From Megamerina dolium (taxonomy: Eukaryota > Arthropoda > Insecta > Diptera > Megamerinidae): a stretch of 64,000 nucleotides of DNA. The stretch is from contig OY978525.1 of assembly GCA_963854835.1 (NCBI GenBank), positions 5,041,501 to 5,105,500 on the forward strand, in the 5' to 3' direction. Both the position numbers and the translations under genes were made by a program. Below, in pieces: positions 24,041 to 36,260 of this stretch (position 1 is the first letter of the stretch; every line of letters begins with the position of its first letter). Under the pieces are notes generated by a model that was not told the origin of the DNA, did no database searches, and saw nothing but the letters and a program-made list of their open reading frames with translations.

Positions 24041-27000
24041 AATTCATCCATGGATAATCAACTATAAGAGAATTATTTGTTGACAACAAGAGCGAAAAAA
24101 AGCGAAAAATGTTTTTACCAATTTTTTAACAAAAATTTATTAAATATGTTCATATATTTTGTTTGCCAATTCGATTCTAACTACATATTACATATATATT
24201 GTTGTATATTATTTTTCTACGTAGCGTAACCGGAGTTAAATATGTGTATAGAATTAAATAATGCATAATTAATTAAATTCTTGTGTTATTGTTATTTTAA
24301 CTTAATTCTACATATGGTGATATATACTTAATTTCAACTACTCTTACTATATTATTACATTAGTTGCATTAGAGTCAAATGCGAAATGAGAAATATTTAT
24401 AATTATATACATATTATATACATTGTACAATAATTATAAATCTCATTTCATTATTTTACTTGATAATTTACATTATAAGGTATCATATACTGTATATGCT
24501 TACATCCGAAGACAGTAACATCTCGATTTATTGCGATTCAATTAATATCCTCTTCATTGAGGTTATGTACACAAATTTTCAATATTTCGATTTAGGTTTG
24601 TTGTTATCGATTACAGGCTCAATAATTGATGATTTTATTCATTAGGCTGTTTAAAATTATGATCAGAATGAAATTATTTGAATTTTTTGACAAATTTCTA
24701 TAAGAAACATCTGTCAGAAAAAGGTCGAAATTTTATTTAAGTGGAAGTTTTATTTTATTTTCTACCATAACTATGTGGGGCACATTGTTTCATATAGAAT
24801 TTCTTATTGGATAAGCATCAAGTTAGATTTAATTCGCCTCATTATTTCCCGTAACGAATTATGTCATAAATCGAGTTGTTACTGTAGATATACAATATGT
24901 ACGAGTATAGTAATTAGTCAGGCACATTTTTCGCATTAATTTTGTACAGCAAATATAAAATAAATAAAATAAAACTTGAACTTTTCAATTTTAATACAGA
25001 ATAATACGCTTGCGGTGTAAGAGGATACAATCTTGACATTTGCTATTAAGAAATTCAAATAAATCTTTGTATTAATTGCAACAAATGCATCTAATTATAC
25101 TAATTATAATGCAATTGCATTAAAAAAAATATATATATTTTATATATGTAAATAATAATCATAATAAATGATCATACAATACTTCACATGATCGGCAGAA
25201 AAATGATACGCAGCGATGCTAATGATGGCTGTGAATCTATACATTTATAGTTAATATGATGATGGTGTGGGATGAATTTGTACTAATTTGCATAATAATA
25301 CACTATTATAATAGCGGGTGTGAAGGGTTTTCAATTAAATGTTTTGCAATTTCTTTCAATGTTTCAATTTTCCAACTTATACAAATGTTTATATACGTTT
25401 GTATATAAACATGTTGCGTATGCTCAATGATATTTTTCTTACAATATTACAATACAATACAAACTAATATGTTTATTTTTTTTTTTTAAATAAATATACA
25501 ATTTTTTAATTGTGATTTATTAATGTATTATAATGTGTAAAAGTTAAATAAATAAAAATTTAATATAAATGCCAACAAATTGTGATGATACTGCAAATAA
25601 GACTTGGAGTATATAGAAATTACGTAGCTATATCGGGCAAATTACAGTGAGATCTCAATTCAATTAAATTCAATTTTAATTTCAAATTAAAAATTTGTTG
25701 AGAAAACGAATTGAATAAGTTTCAAAAGATCGTTAACTCTTAAATGCGTAAGAAAAATAATTTTCTATTAGAAAAATATATTTTAAATGGCGTAAAACTT
25801 CACAAGCTATGTGCTTAGTATCAACCAAATATTTAAATTTTTATTTTTATTTTTACAAAAATTTTTAAACCTTCTTCTTCTTCGCCTTTCGTCTATTTTC
25901 ACTTACATTTCCAAAGATTTTGCCAAAAATAAATACACTTTTAGTTAAAGTGCTTGATACAACACAAGTTCACTTTACTTGAGCAACATATTTTTGGAAA
26001 TTTTTTTCAACTTAAACGTGTTTGTTTTGCTTTTTGAAGGAGCTGCAATCCAAATATGAAGAATTATTATCCTAAAACCCCCATACTTCATCGTAAATTT
26101 TGATATAGACAGAATTTCAATAGAATTTACTAAGAAATATTTTTCGAAAATTCCGAATGTATGCATTTAAAATGAATAAATATTTCTAAAAATTTATTTT
26201 TGTCAAAAAACTCTTAAAAATATTTGCTAGAAAAAAAAAAATTAATATAACTTTATAATGTCAAAAAACATTCCATGTATTTTTAGATATACCACCTAAT
26301 AAAACTGCATCGATAATTTTGACATTATGGTCTAGACAAAATTTGTATAAAATATTCTGAATCAACATCTGTCAGAAAAAAGTTCTAAATATAACTTACA
26401 AATATCAAAAATGATGCCAAACATTTTTCGAAATATCAACTTGAAGTTCATTCTGGTAAAGAAAGAATTATGACAGCATTTTCCAAAAAAATATTTTCCC
26501 AAAAATATAGAAAAAATGTTTTCGAATTTGCATCATCATTTCTTAAAATTGATATATGAATGAAATCGGATTCATGAAAAGTGAGTTCTATACAATTTTT
26601 ACAGTTATACGATCCAATTTCGAATTTCTCCAATTCATCATTTTAGAATTACAATATGCAAAAATGTTTCTCAAACGAAATATTTGAAAATTTAATTTTT
26701 TTTTTTGGAAGGATGTGATTTAAAAAAATATATATATTTCTAATAGTCAATACAAAATTTAATTCCTTCGATTTAAAAATAAAAAAAATTTAGTAAAATA
26801 CAAATATAAATTAAAAATATGAGCTTTAACTGCTTAAAAAAAAAAAATGTCAAAATAAAAATATTAAATTTGTGATTGTGATTCGTATATAAATATTTTC
26901 AATAAAAGATTGAGAAAGTTTTGTAGATTTTTTTTTTTAATTAAATAGAACACTGACCTATTTGCCATATGTGTTGCTTTACTGTATCACCTATGAGATC

Positions 27001-27424
27001 TTATTATAATAATTTACACTTTTTATTACTTTTATTTGTCTATTTTAATGTATAATAATAACACTCAATTGTGTTGAATTTGCTAGTTGATGATGATGAC
27101 GGCGGCGATAATGATCAGAATCATGATGATTATGATGATGGTGATGTAGAGGGATAAGTCTATAAGTAATTGTATATAATATTATGAAGTAATGAAAAAC
27201 GGCGGCATAGGCAACAGCCCCACTACTACTACTAGTTAAACCTCGAATAACCTAGAAATTCATCATATAAAGTGCATTGTAAATATAGCGCCTAAATACT
27301 TGTAATTGTATCTAAATATATTATGTACATACTAGCAAATACATGCATATGTGAATATGCATGATCATCATCATTGTGACATGAAAATGATGCTAAATTG
27401 TGCCAAGGGGTTAAATGTTTAAAT

Positions 27425-27451
27425 TTATTATTATTATTATTATTATTATTA
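27425..27451. repeat. (ATT)n microsatellite
   Basis: About eight uninterrupted ATT units, with further imperfect ATT arrays to 27550. Confidence 0.85.
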
Positions 27452-27821
27452 TGCATTATTTTTTTGTATTATTTGTATTATTATTGCAATTATTATTATG
27501 TATTATTCTTATTATTATGATGATTATTATTATGATGATTATTATTATTAGTATGTATTAGTGTGTATGCGATTATGAGTATGATCATTTATATGTATTA
27601 AAATGTTGCTACTGTTTGTTCATTACTGCTGTGTACCCATATTATCAATGTGTTTATGTGTTGTGATCATTTGAAGTGATTTTATTTATTTAGTTTTATT
27701 TTTCATTTCATTCATGTTGTGTGTGTGGTGTTGCGTTGTTGTCAGTGTTATTATTATTGTTATTATTATTATTAGTGATGCTAAATTACTAATGACATTT
27801 AAACATTGCATAAATAGTGTG

Positions 27822-27830
<9 letters not shown>

Positions 27831-27855
<25 letters not shown>
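27831..27855. repeat. (GT)12 microsatellite
   Basis: Uninterrupted GT run preceded by TATATAT. Confidence 0.9.
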
Positions 27856-28499
27856 ATGTAAGACTAAAATTAAATAAACTAAAAAAATATAAATTTATAT
27901 GCTACTATACAATTGCGATTATATAAATAATGATTAAATTGAAATTAATTAAACAATTTCAAATACTTACTCATAGCTATAAGACGTATGTACATATATA
28001 TGAGTTTGAATGTTCAAATCTATGACGAATTGTATTGCAAAAGCAAGAAAAAATTAACAAAATGAATTATTACATTATTAGTGACAATTGATTACGGCTA
28101 ATCTAACATATTAAATATAATTGCAACTTTAATTAATTATATTTAAATCTTGAACATTTCAATTTGGGTCTAGGACATGTGTCTATGAGCTATTCATATA
28201 TGTACATAGAAATGAAATATTATTAAAAATACAATATTATTACTAAAATTTCAAATCAATATTTAGTATCCGGTTATCCGATTATTAAGGAGTTGCCAAA
28301 GTTTTCAATCAATATTGATTGGGAAAAAAAAAAATTATTCATTCTCTGTTAGCGATTTTATGTCATCTTCGAAGCCCATGAAAATGCAAATATCTCAGAG
28401 AAATATTGAATTATATTTGATCCAATTTGCCGCCAATTTGAGGAATAGGAATTCTCAGATATCTCATGCGTTACAGCTGACATGTTCATATGACATTTG

Positions 28500-28740
28500 C
28501 GCTCGTGAATAGACTTATGCCGGAACAACGTTTACAAATTGTGGATATTCATTTCCAATATCACCCAGTTTTAATAAGAACACTATATCAAGAAATAGAC
28601 CCGTCAATTGACCTCCTAAATCTTGTGATCTGACCCCGTTGGATTTCTTTTTATGGAAGTATGAAAAATCACTTCTTTATGTCGATAAACCACAATCGAT
28701 TGCTGCATTAGAATTGAATTGACTACTATTGCATTACTTC
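28500..28740 (+). pseudogene. Internally deleted DD41D (rosa-type) mariner transposase relic
   Basis: Two recognisable ends of a mariner transposase are joined. From about 28517 the frame reads MPEQRLQIVDIHFQ, like the N terminus of DD41D transposases (EQRLQIV followed by a Y/F-rich helix). From about 28598 another stretch reads RPVN-stop-PPKSCDLTPLDFFLW, then YVDKPQSIAALE. CDLTPLDFFLWG, with the third catalytic Asp in PLD, is characteristic of the DD41D group, and the stop replaces the family's Trp (TGG to TGA). The middle, with the first two catalytic Asp residues, is missing. Same family as the element at 59.3-60.4 kb but older. Confidence 0.7.
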
Positions 28741-28864
28741 GGGAAAGGAAATTCAAGATGGCGTCCTGAAAAGTACTCCAATTCTGTTACTCTCCCTGCT
28801 TCCAGGGTCGCCATTCTATATATTACTATATTTGTGTCGCTGATGTGCTGGTGTTGTTGCAGGG

Positions 28865-29335
28865 TTATGTTGTAGCAGTATTATGTTACGTTAGGATGAT
28901 GGTCAGGAACTCTTTCCATTTCTCGCCGTTTCTTTTTAATCACGTCTTCGACAAAGTTTGCTGCCGCAATCCAATTTTCTTCGTTTGACATCATTTTCTC
29001 TATGATATTTTCAGTCGTACATGCTCCGATTACCCGTTCTAGCGCATATCTTTCATTACGCCACCGTTCACATTTAATAAAATATTTTTTTAAAATAGCC
29101 ATTACCGTGCTCTCTGAGTCCATTCTCTAAGGTCGGGTATTAACTTCCTTCCGCTTGATTCTTGGAGGCTTAGGCCCGGCAGCCTCATCTTTTTTGCTTC
29201 ATATTTTTGTCTCCGTTCCTCAGCTAACAAGTCTATGGGAATTGTTCCGCTTATAACAAGGACTGCTGCTCCAGACACCGATCGGTATGAGGAGGCTACT
29301 CTGAGTGCGCAGGTAGACCCATAGAATGGATCATG
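28865..29335 (-). pseudogene. R1-like non-LTR retrotransposon C-terminal fragment
   Basis: Read on minus. The first part (about 29335-29110) gives SYRSVSGAAVLVISGTIPI, then DLLAEERRQKYEAKK, the segment after the reverse transcriptase in R1-type elements (SYRTVS..A..VIAG..P..LLA.ER). After a deletion and a frame change, the second part (29123-28881) gives CERWRNERYALERVIGACTT, then ENIIEKMMSNEENW and FVEDVIKKKRREME, matching the region after the zinc-knuckle Cys to the normal C terminus. The RT and endonuclease domains are absent. 28760-28865 is probably its 3' untranslated tail. Confidence 0.72.
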
Positions 29336-29639
29336 TAAGAGCCAGTTGTGGACAACATTTAAAAGAAATTTTTTTTTTCAAACATTAAATATAAACCGAG
29401 TTTAGGTCTCAAATACAATTTTTGATTATTAAATTGATTTTAATGCGTTCTATGTCCAAAGAACTTCCTGAAGCTCTTATTGGATCACCCTTTAGAAAAA
29501 TATTTTATTGCCCATTAAAAAAGGAGAATAAAATTTCTAAATATTTAGGGTATTATTTTGCACTTTTAAGATCTTCTTATCCGCTCAACCAACCGGAGGC
29601 ACAATGCCTAGCCTATGAAATCGATTTTTGATGAGCAAG

Positions 29640-30260
29640 GTGGTGTTTTGTGCAAGCGAAGCTAATTGGATTTAAGTGCATTTTTTTTTTAAATTATTTT
29701 CTGAGACGTTGAAAGAATTTATTTTTTTTGTAAGGAAGCTCCCTTAAACGATCGAGATAGAGAGTAAGTGCAATCCGGCAAAATGTTGACACTAAAAAAT
29801 TAATGGTGGTCGGTCATGCTTTCCATCGCTCCAGGGATGATTTCTTGGCAAAGATATGCGCATTTATCGATTTTTAAGTGCTTCTAAGTTAATTTTCTAT
29901 TTAAGCCTTCCTAAGCCATCTAAGGAATAACGATAGAGGATAATTACACATACATATATTCAGAGAAAATATTGAGCAGTGAAAATTAATAAGGGTCAGG
30001 CATAACTATATTTTAATTCTCTAGGGCCACTTTGCGAAAATTGGAACTGAAAATTAATGGGTTTATGTCATACATTACACCTCTATAAGAGCGTTCTCTG
30101 GGAGTAGTGCAAGTGAAATTGATAAAAAAAAAAATCGGCAATTTTGTAATGGAGCCCCTTTAAAGGGGTAGAGGGCAAATATATTGAGAGAAAATGTTTA
30201 GAAGAAAAAATTAATAGAAGCGGCTATATATTTTGCCATTTTAAAGTCGATTCTACTCTA
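29640..30260. repeat. Degenerate ~150-bp repeat, family 2 (AAATTAATG / CTCTAGGG)
   Basis: An AAAATTAATGG-like motif followed by GGTCGGTCATGC or GGGTCAGGCATA-like sequence and a CTCTAGGG/CTCCAGGG-like motif recurs with the motif at 29800, 29986, 30054 and 30211. The same sentence structure is found at 34.4-35.1 kb. No protein is encoded. Confidence 0.55.
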
Positions 30261-30834
30261 CGTAATGTATATGTATACACTTTTTTGAGTTTATGAACGA
30301 ACTTTACCTTACAAAATCAAACTAAATGCGGATTCGAGTTCCCTTGAAGACAAAATTATTATTTTCGTCTCTTAGAAAATCATTGTGTACTCGAAAAATA
30401 TTCTGCAAATTCAAATAAATATTAAGCAAAATGGAGAAATAATAATGGCAATAGAAAAATTGTCTAAAAAGAGCTCAAAAAGAAACAAAAAAAATGAAGT
30501 TATTAAAATAAGTCTCTTGTAAATTTATATTCAATAAAATCGAATGCTAACAGTCGCCATTGCATTACATAATATATTTTATTATTTATTTAATTTGTGT
30601 TTTTTTTTTTTTAATAATGACTGTAATAATGCAACAATAACACCAACAACAATTAATAATTATATACCATTATTATGCAATAAAAAGAGAAAGATCAAAA
30701 TGAACACAATTTGCAAATGAGAATCTAAAGAATGTTTTAATTATGTATGCGTGTTTACTCGCATATTTGCCCCATAAGAAAATGTTGTACTCCATGTTAG
30801 ACTACTCCATGTGGAATTATTTCATATGCGGACT
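30260..30834. other. AT-rich non-coding stretch
   Basis: Poly-A and ATT-rich sequence; nothing recognised. Confidence 0.55.
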
Positions 30835-31157
30835 GTTAGCAGTGTCTCAAAAACCTATGTTTCGGTTAGTTTTTGCTCTTATCTTGCAGATTTTTCAAAT
30901 ACTTACAGATTGATTGGTTTTGTGGTAAAATGGAAGAATTTTAGACGAAAAAATTCTGATCAAAAATGAATTTTATCAAAATTTTTTCAAGATTGAGTGT
31001 GTTAGCAGTGTTCAAAAACCTATGTTTCGGTTAGTTTTTGCTCTTATCTTGCAGATTTTTCAAATACTTACAGATTGATTGATTTTTTGGTGAAATGGAA
31101 GAATTTTAGACGAAAAGATTCTGATCAAAAATGAATTTCATCAAAATTTTTTCAAGA
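30835..31157. repeat. Young 166-bp tandem duplication
   Basis: Unit 1 starts GTTAGCAGTGTCTCAAAAAC at 30835; unit 2 starts GTTAGCAGTGTTCAAAAACC at 31001, immediately after unit 1. Both continue through TTTCGGTTAGTTTTTGCTC, ACTTACAGATTGATTG, TGGAAGAATTTTAGACGAAA and TTTTTTCAAGA with few differences. The junction is head to tail. Confidence 0.92.
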
Positions 31158-32523
31158 GTAAAATCTAAAGTATTAGCTAATAGGGATCTAAAATTGTGTT
31201 TTGGTAAATGTTGATTCTTTTTTAATTGAGAAATGTGATTTTAATCAAAAACTCTGCATTTTTCAAGTGCCTTATATTTTTCAAAATCTTGAAATTCGAC
31301 CTTTATGTCAATTTTAATGCTCATAATTCAATGTTTTTTTAATTTTGATTTTATTCCTTCTTGCCAATAGTAAATGATTTTAGTATTATTTAAGAAAATT
31401 TGGGAAAAAAAAATCCAAAAAAAAAGCAACATGAACAAGTGACGAAATGATGCATTACCAAGTATAGGATTAGGTAAGCAAAGACATTTAAAATATATTT
31501 TGATATTAAATGGATATATCCTGGCCTACTGTGTTTGTAAACGTATTAAATATGCATGATTTGCATATAATATGCTACAATACAGCGAAATTTATGTATT
31601 GTAATTCTTTACATGACGTTGCTACAATTTTCCTACTGGGCAGTTATATACGAGTAGTTACAAATACATATAAAATGCACTTTCTAAATTACATACCATA
31701 TTATCAACACTGATATGATCATTATTGTCACTATTGTTGTTGTTGTTACAGATATAATTTTATTGTTATTGTTGTAATTGTTAATTTAGAAAAATGTGGT
31801 GAAAATGAAAAGAACGAAATTTTATAATAACTGCAACAACAACAACAACAACAACAACGAAAATAACAGAGAGTGGAAAAAAAAACGCAAAGCATAAATT
31901 GTTTAATTGCTAATTAAAACTGAATACAACAACAACAACAATGAGCTACGATATATATACATAATAATAAAAAAAAAACCAAATGAAATGGAACACTTGG
32001 TTGTTGGCTATTATTTCGCATTAATTTTTGAAATTATTTTCAAATGAAAAACACGAAAACTATCAACATCATCATTGCTCATTGTTAATGTTGTTGTTGT
32101 GGTTGTTGTTGTTGTTGCTTTTATTTAGTATTTGAATGAATGATGGAAATAATCGGTGGAATGGGGAGGCGCACACAAAGTGTAGCATAGTGGATGGGAT
32201 GGCATTTTGTGTTGGTGTGATACGAGTATGGACGGTAGTGGATACAGTGAATATTTAACTGTGTGATGACATTCCTTAATTGTAGTGATGTGCTTGATGA
32301 CAATGATGATGATGATGTTGATGATGATGTTGATGATACTGATGATCATGTTGAAAGATAAGTAACATTTTTAATTATTATCAGTATTACGTATTATTGT
32401 TGTTGTTGTTGTTGTTGTGGCTCTTAACACTACACCAATACATGCTCATATGGATTTCATTAAATACGCTATGCGGTAGTTATGCTCATGTGTACGAGTA
32501 TGAATGTAATTCATACAAACTAT

Positions 32524-32558
<35 letters not shown>

Positions 32559-32865
32559 ATGAAAGTGATCATTTGTTGTTATTGTTGTCAATGTTGTTGT
32601 TTTATATATTTTCGCTGTAAACATGCAATATAAATTGAAAACTGTACTAATGAAATGAGAAGAGTAGAAACAATGAAAAATTAACAACACCAACAAATAG
32701 TTTGTTAACAACTCATTACAGTGCAATTAAATGTAATTAATTGAAAAATTACGAAAAAAAAAAGAAACAAACAAACAAATAAAAAATAAAGAAACAAATG
32801 AATACAAATTCTAAAAATTATGGTGTGACCGTTGTGAAATTTTTGAAATAATTTATTTTGTATTT

Positions 32866-32896
<31 letters not shown>

Positions 32897-33900
32897 ATTG
32901 CAATGATTGTATAATTGTGTAAAAGTCAAATTAATTAAATTTAATAGATACATATTCAATTAACTGAATTATTTTCGTAAAAATACTCGTAAAGCAATGA
33001 ATAAAAAATTGTGTATCAAAATTTAGAAGCAAGGTTCGAATATAAATGAGTAGATATGTAGCGGTAAATACATGTAAATTATCGTATTAGACACCCTATA
33101 AATCGAAGATTTCGCAATTTTTCTTAGCAACAGTGACTTTGATAATTTTTACGAAAAAAAAAAAATATCCTAAAGCGATTAAGGTAGTTATCATGCTACC
33201 AGACTAACAACGCTGAATCTACATAGAAAGGGACACGGAACAATATAACAGTTATACAGTGATTATGATCATTTCAAGTGACATAGTGAAGATTATAGGT
33301 AGATTAGACGCCATTTTTGGTTCACAACACATAAAAAGCTGGGTTAAAAAATGACTTAATAACTGATTTTTAAATGGGGCAAGTGCCGTAAGTGATTTTT
33401 TAACGGTAAATTCAAAACTTGCGCTTACAAAAACGATTTTTGAATATGGTTCTATTATGTACTCAACCAAAGTGACAAGCTCCAGTCGTCTAGGTTCATT
33501 AATTTTTTTTTAGAGCATCTTTTTCAATTTTTCGCTTTTTGGTTACAACTTTAATATAACCCGAGTCCGAACTGCAGAACTTTTTTGACATTCGTAGCAT
33601 TTTGTTGTGTGAAAAAAATTCTTCCCAAATGTATTTATTGCTAATTTTCAATATCGAGAGATCTATAAGTTTGGCAAATTGTATGGAGGAAAATTTTAAC
33701 AACCTAGCTAAACCAAAAAAAAAATAAGAATTTTGAATCAATGCAAATATTTTGTCTTAAAAATGTAAAAACAAAAAACACCAAAATTTTAGCTATCCTA
33801 CATTTTAGTTTTAACATTTATTTAAATAGCATCAGTTCTGTAGAGGAATCTCCTTTTTGAGTGAAAATATAGGCTATATATATTTAATGGAAATATTCGC
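31158..33900. other. Non-coding, microsatellite-rich stretch
   Basis: CAA/TTG arrays (31834-31858, 32090-32117, 32397-32417, 32868-32896), GAT repeats near 32300-32345 and a CA tract. The open frames here are low-complexity. No gene recognised. Confidence 0.6.
32525..32556. repeat. (CA)16 microsatellite
   Basis: Uninterrupted CA run, the longest CA/GT tract in the window. Confidence 0.95.
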
Positions 33901-33904
33901 GAAA

Positions 33905-34440
33905 AATATTTAATAGCTGTCGCCGTACCCAGGATTTTAGCAAGGAGGGGATTAGATGAAAAATATGTATAAGAATAAATTTTTAATTAATGATTTTTAA
34001 ATATCTAAAAAAAAAAAGAATAAATATCTGGCACTTAAAGTCACGAAGGTCACTTTGGCCGAGCTTCTCCATTACTGTCGCGCGTATTAAATTTTTCGAC
34101 AGTATTAGAAGAGACCTACTTACTTTAGCCAGTTCTGGACGGCAGAACTCTTGCGGCATCACTTTTTTTGAGCTTTGTCACAGAGTTCTTTTAGAATCTT
34201 CTCAATGGAAAATTGTTACTGCCGGAAGAATTTCCAATTGCTTATTTGTTATGCTTCAGCCGGGGATTGAACCCACGACCTACAGATCAGAAGGCCAACA
34301 CACTAACCACTGAGCTACGGCACCCAATTAAATAGCTATATGTTATGGTTTTTCGTTTTTAACAATTCCATTCGTCCCTGGCGGGCTCTACCGCCCTAAC
34401 CTCGCACCCTGGCTACGCTTTGGGTGATATATTTTACCAC
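33905..34440. mobile_element. Possible older element interrupted by a SINE
   Basis: CGCCGTACCCAGGATTTTAGC at 33919 on the left, shortened here to its first 21 bases, loosely mirrors CGCACCCTGGCTACGCTT near 34404 on the right when read in reverse complement (AAGCGTAGCCAGGGTGCG). The two could be diverged terminal inverted repeats of an element into which the SINE at 34.0-34.3 kb inserted. Only weak similarity supports this. Confidence 0.25.
33998..34326 (-). mobile_element. tRNA-derived SINE, near full length, best-preserved head
   Basis: Read on minus it begins at about 34326 with a tRNA-like head. The A box TAGCTCAGTGG (34307-34317) is perfect, and the B box GGTTCAATCCC (34263-34273) has one mismatch to GGTTCRANTCC; they are 33 bp apart, as in an RNA polymerase III type 2 promoter. 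The body follows (GCAATTGGAAATTCTTCCGG, AGAACTCTGTGACAAAGCTC, GTCCAGAACTGGC, AGTAGGTCTCTTC, GAAGCTCGGCCAAAGTGACC), then CTTTAAGTGCC, ATATTTATTC and a T-run tail. It encodes no protein and would depend on a LINE for mobility. Confidence 0.85.
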
Positions 34441-35150
34441 TCTAATTACAATTCCTGAGCATCTATGGGACTATTTATCGAATTTGAGATGTTTTATGCT
34501 CAATTTGTATTGTACCCCCCTGAAAAAACGGTGATAGGGTTTAAGAATGTTCAGAGGAAATGTTGGTAAGACAAAATTAATAGGTGTTGGTCATACACTT
34601 CACCATTCTAGGAGGTTTTCTTCCGGAGCTATTGTGCTTTATCGTGTGTTTTACGCTCATTTTGTATTGGAACCCCCTCAACGGGTTAAGACAGGGGGTA
34701 AGTATGTTCGAAGGAAATACTGGTGAGAAAAAATTAATGAAATTAAGTCACATATTTCAAAGCTCTACGGCAGCTATATGATTATGTGTCGATTTTCAAC
34801 CGTTTTAACGCTCATTTTGTATGGAATCCACCTAAGGGTTAATAAGTATATTAGTAAAAATATTGGCAACAAAAAATAAATTCAGGTTGGTAACACATTT
34901 CACTACTCTGCTAGTGATTACTAGGCAGCTACTGGGATATATGTTGATTTTCAAGATATTTATCGACATTTAGTAACAGGCACCCCAAAGGGTTAAAAAT
35001 TGAGAAATATGTTTGAAGGAAATGCTGGCGGAAAAAAAATAATAAACAGCAGTAGATCATATATTTCACCGGTTTAGGGACGATTCCTGGCCAGCTACAT
35101 ATTTCGATTTGAAAGTCTATATTTTCTGTTTCTCAAGGTGTGCTCTTCGG
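34420..35150. repeat. Degenerate ~150-bp repeat array, family 2
   Basis: Four monomers marked by AATGTTGG, AATACTGG, AATATTGG and AATGCTGG at 34559, 34716, 34859 and 35021 (spacings 157, 143 and 162). Each is followed by an AAAAATTAAT-like motif, a CATATTTCAC-like motif, CATTTTGTAT-like sequence and a GGGTTAA motif. Same family and orientation as 29.6-30.3 kb. The spacing resembles TR153, but apart from a TTTTGTATGG motif the sequences differ. Confidence 0.65.
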
Positions 35151-36040
35151 GATTTGTTTCAAAGGCCTATTGGCGGATTAAAATTGGCATTTTTGATATG
35201 GCCTTTTTTGTTTTTGGCGTAGTGAGACTTTGCTGTTAAGAAAGCTTGAAATGAATCAAATTTCACATTTTTCGCTGAGCTAGGTCACTTAAAAAATTGA
35301 CCCACCTTAGCACCGTGTACCAAAAAAAAAAAAAAGAGCTACCTACCTACCTACCTATTTATTACGCTATATTAATTTGCATGACCTAGATTGTAATCAA
35401 TACAGAGCATCTTTAACATGACTCATAATTCTCTCCTGTTAATTTCCTATTAAAGTAGTCGTTTCATATTAAATTAGAATGCATTAGATGATATAGCGAT
35501 GATAGATGTACCTACACGCGATCTTATGTATGATGATTAACTTGATGATGCTCTGTAATGAGCATGTTGAGTGACAGCAATATTCTCTGATCTTTACCGA
35601 TGACAGTGCAAACAGTAATAATAACAACAACAACAACAAAGTACTACAACATCATTTCAAGTGTCATCAGTTCTAGTTGCCACTGTCGTTGCGGTTTTAT
35701 TGTTGCCGTTTCATTTTTAATTATCTCACTAAATTAAATAGGCAAAAAACAAGAAACAAAAAAAAAAAAATTAGGAAGATGAACGAAAGATATTACAGTC
35801 GCTAATAACTATAAATAGAGGTTAAGAAAATTTTCGGTTCGGTTATTTCGTGTTGTTTGATTTTTCGAAAGCATTTACTTAATTAAAATTAATTTAATTT
35901 TTATGTTATATCATAATGATTCTAATTAGCAAATAAAAAAAAAAGACTAATGTTAATTTGATATTTGTAGAAGCTTTAGTATTAATTAAATATTTTCAAA
36001 TATGTATTTTGTTTGAAATTTTCTTCGAGTCCCATCGCCT
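35150..36040. other. Non-coding stretch
   Basis: A CTAC tetranucleotide run near 35340-35360, CAA repeats near 35620 and AT-rich DNA. No gene recognised. Confidence 0.55.
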
Positions 36041-36260
36041 GTGTTCAATTTTAACTATACCAGAAGGGACTCTTTTATGTTAGTCAACCCCGAACGGTAG
36101 AACTATTGTGACATCACTTATCACAGCTTTTGTTATAGAGCTTAATGAAAAGCTTTTTAATAAAAAGTTCCTGTTGTCGAAAGAATCTGTAATTACTTAC
36201 CGACTATTGGTCCCCGTTTTACTATCTGAAAGCTTCTGTTGAGTTGGTTAGTCAGGAATA
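36040..36260 (-). mobile_element. Degenerate SINE copy
   Basis: Antisense order as at 34.0-34.3 kb: CAGAAGGGACTCTTTTATGT, GTCAACCCCGAACGGTAGAA, TGTGACATCACTTATCACAG, TTTTGTTATAGAGCTTAATG, TCGAAAGAATCTGTAATTAC. The head region (36205-36245) has decayed; ACTATCTGAAAGC corresponds to ACAGATCAGAAGGC. One of the oldest copies here. Confidence 0.55.

Larger units (their letters stand above)
24040..28500. other. Very AT-rich non-coding stretch
   Basis: Long AT-rich DNA with ATT, ATG and GT simple repeats (27.1-27.9 kb). A CATCTGTCAGAAAAA segment appears at about 24709 and again at about 26369 with loosely similar flanks. No gene, RNA gene or transposon protein seen; small open frames are scattered and unrecognisable. 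Confidence 0.55.

Noticed and set aside
32520..32726. Small open frame ending in VCVCVCV
   Set aside because: Generated by the (CA)16 microsatellite.
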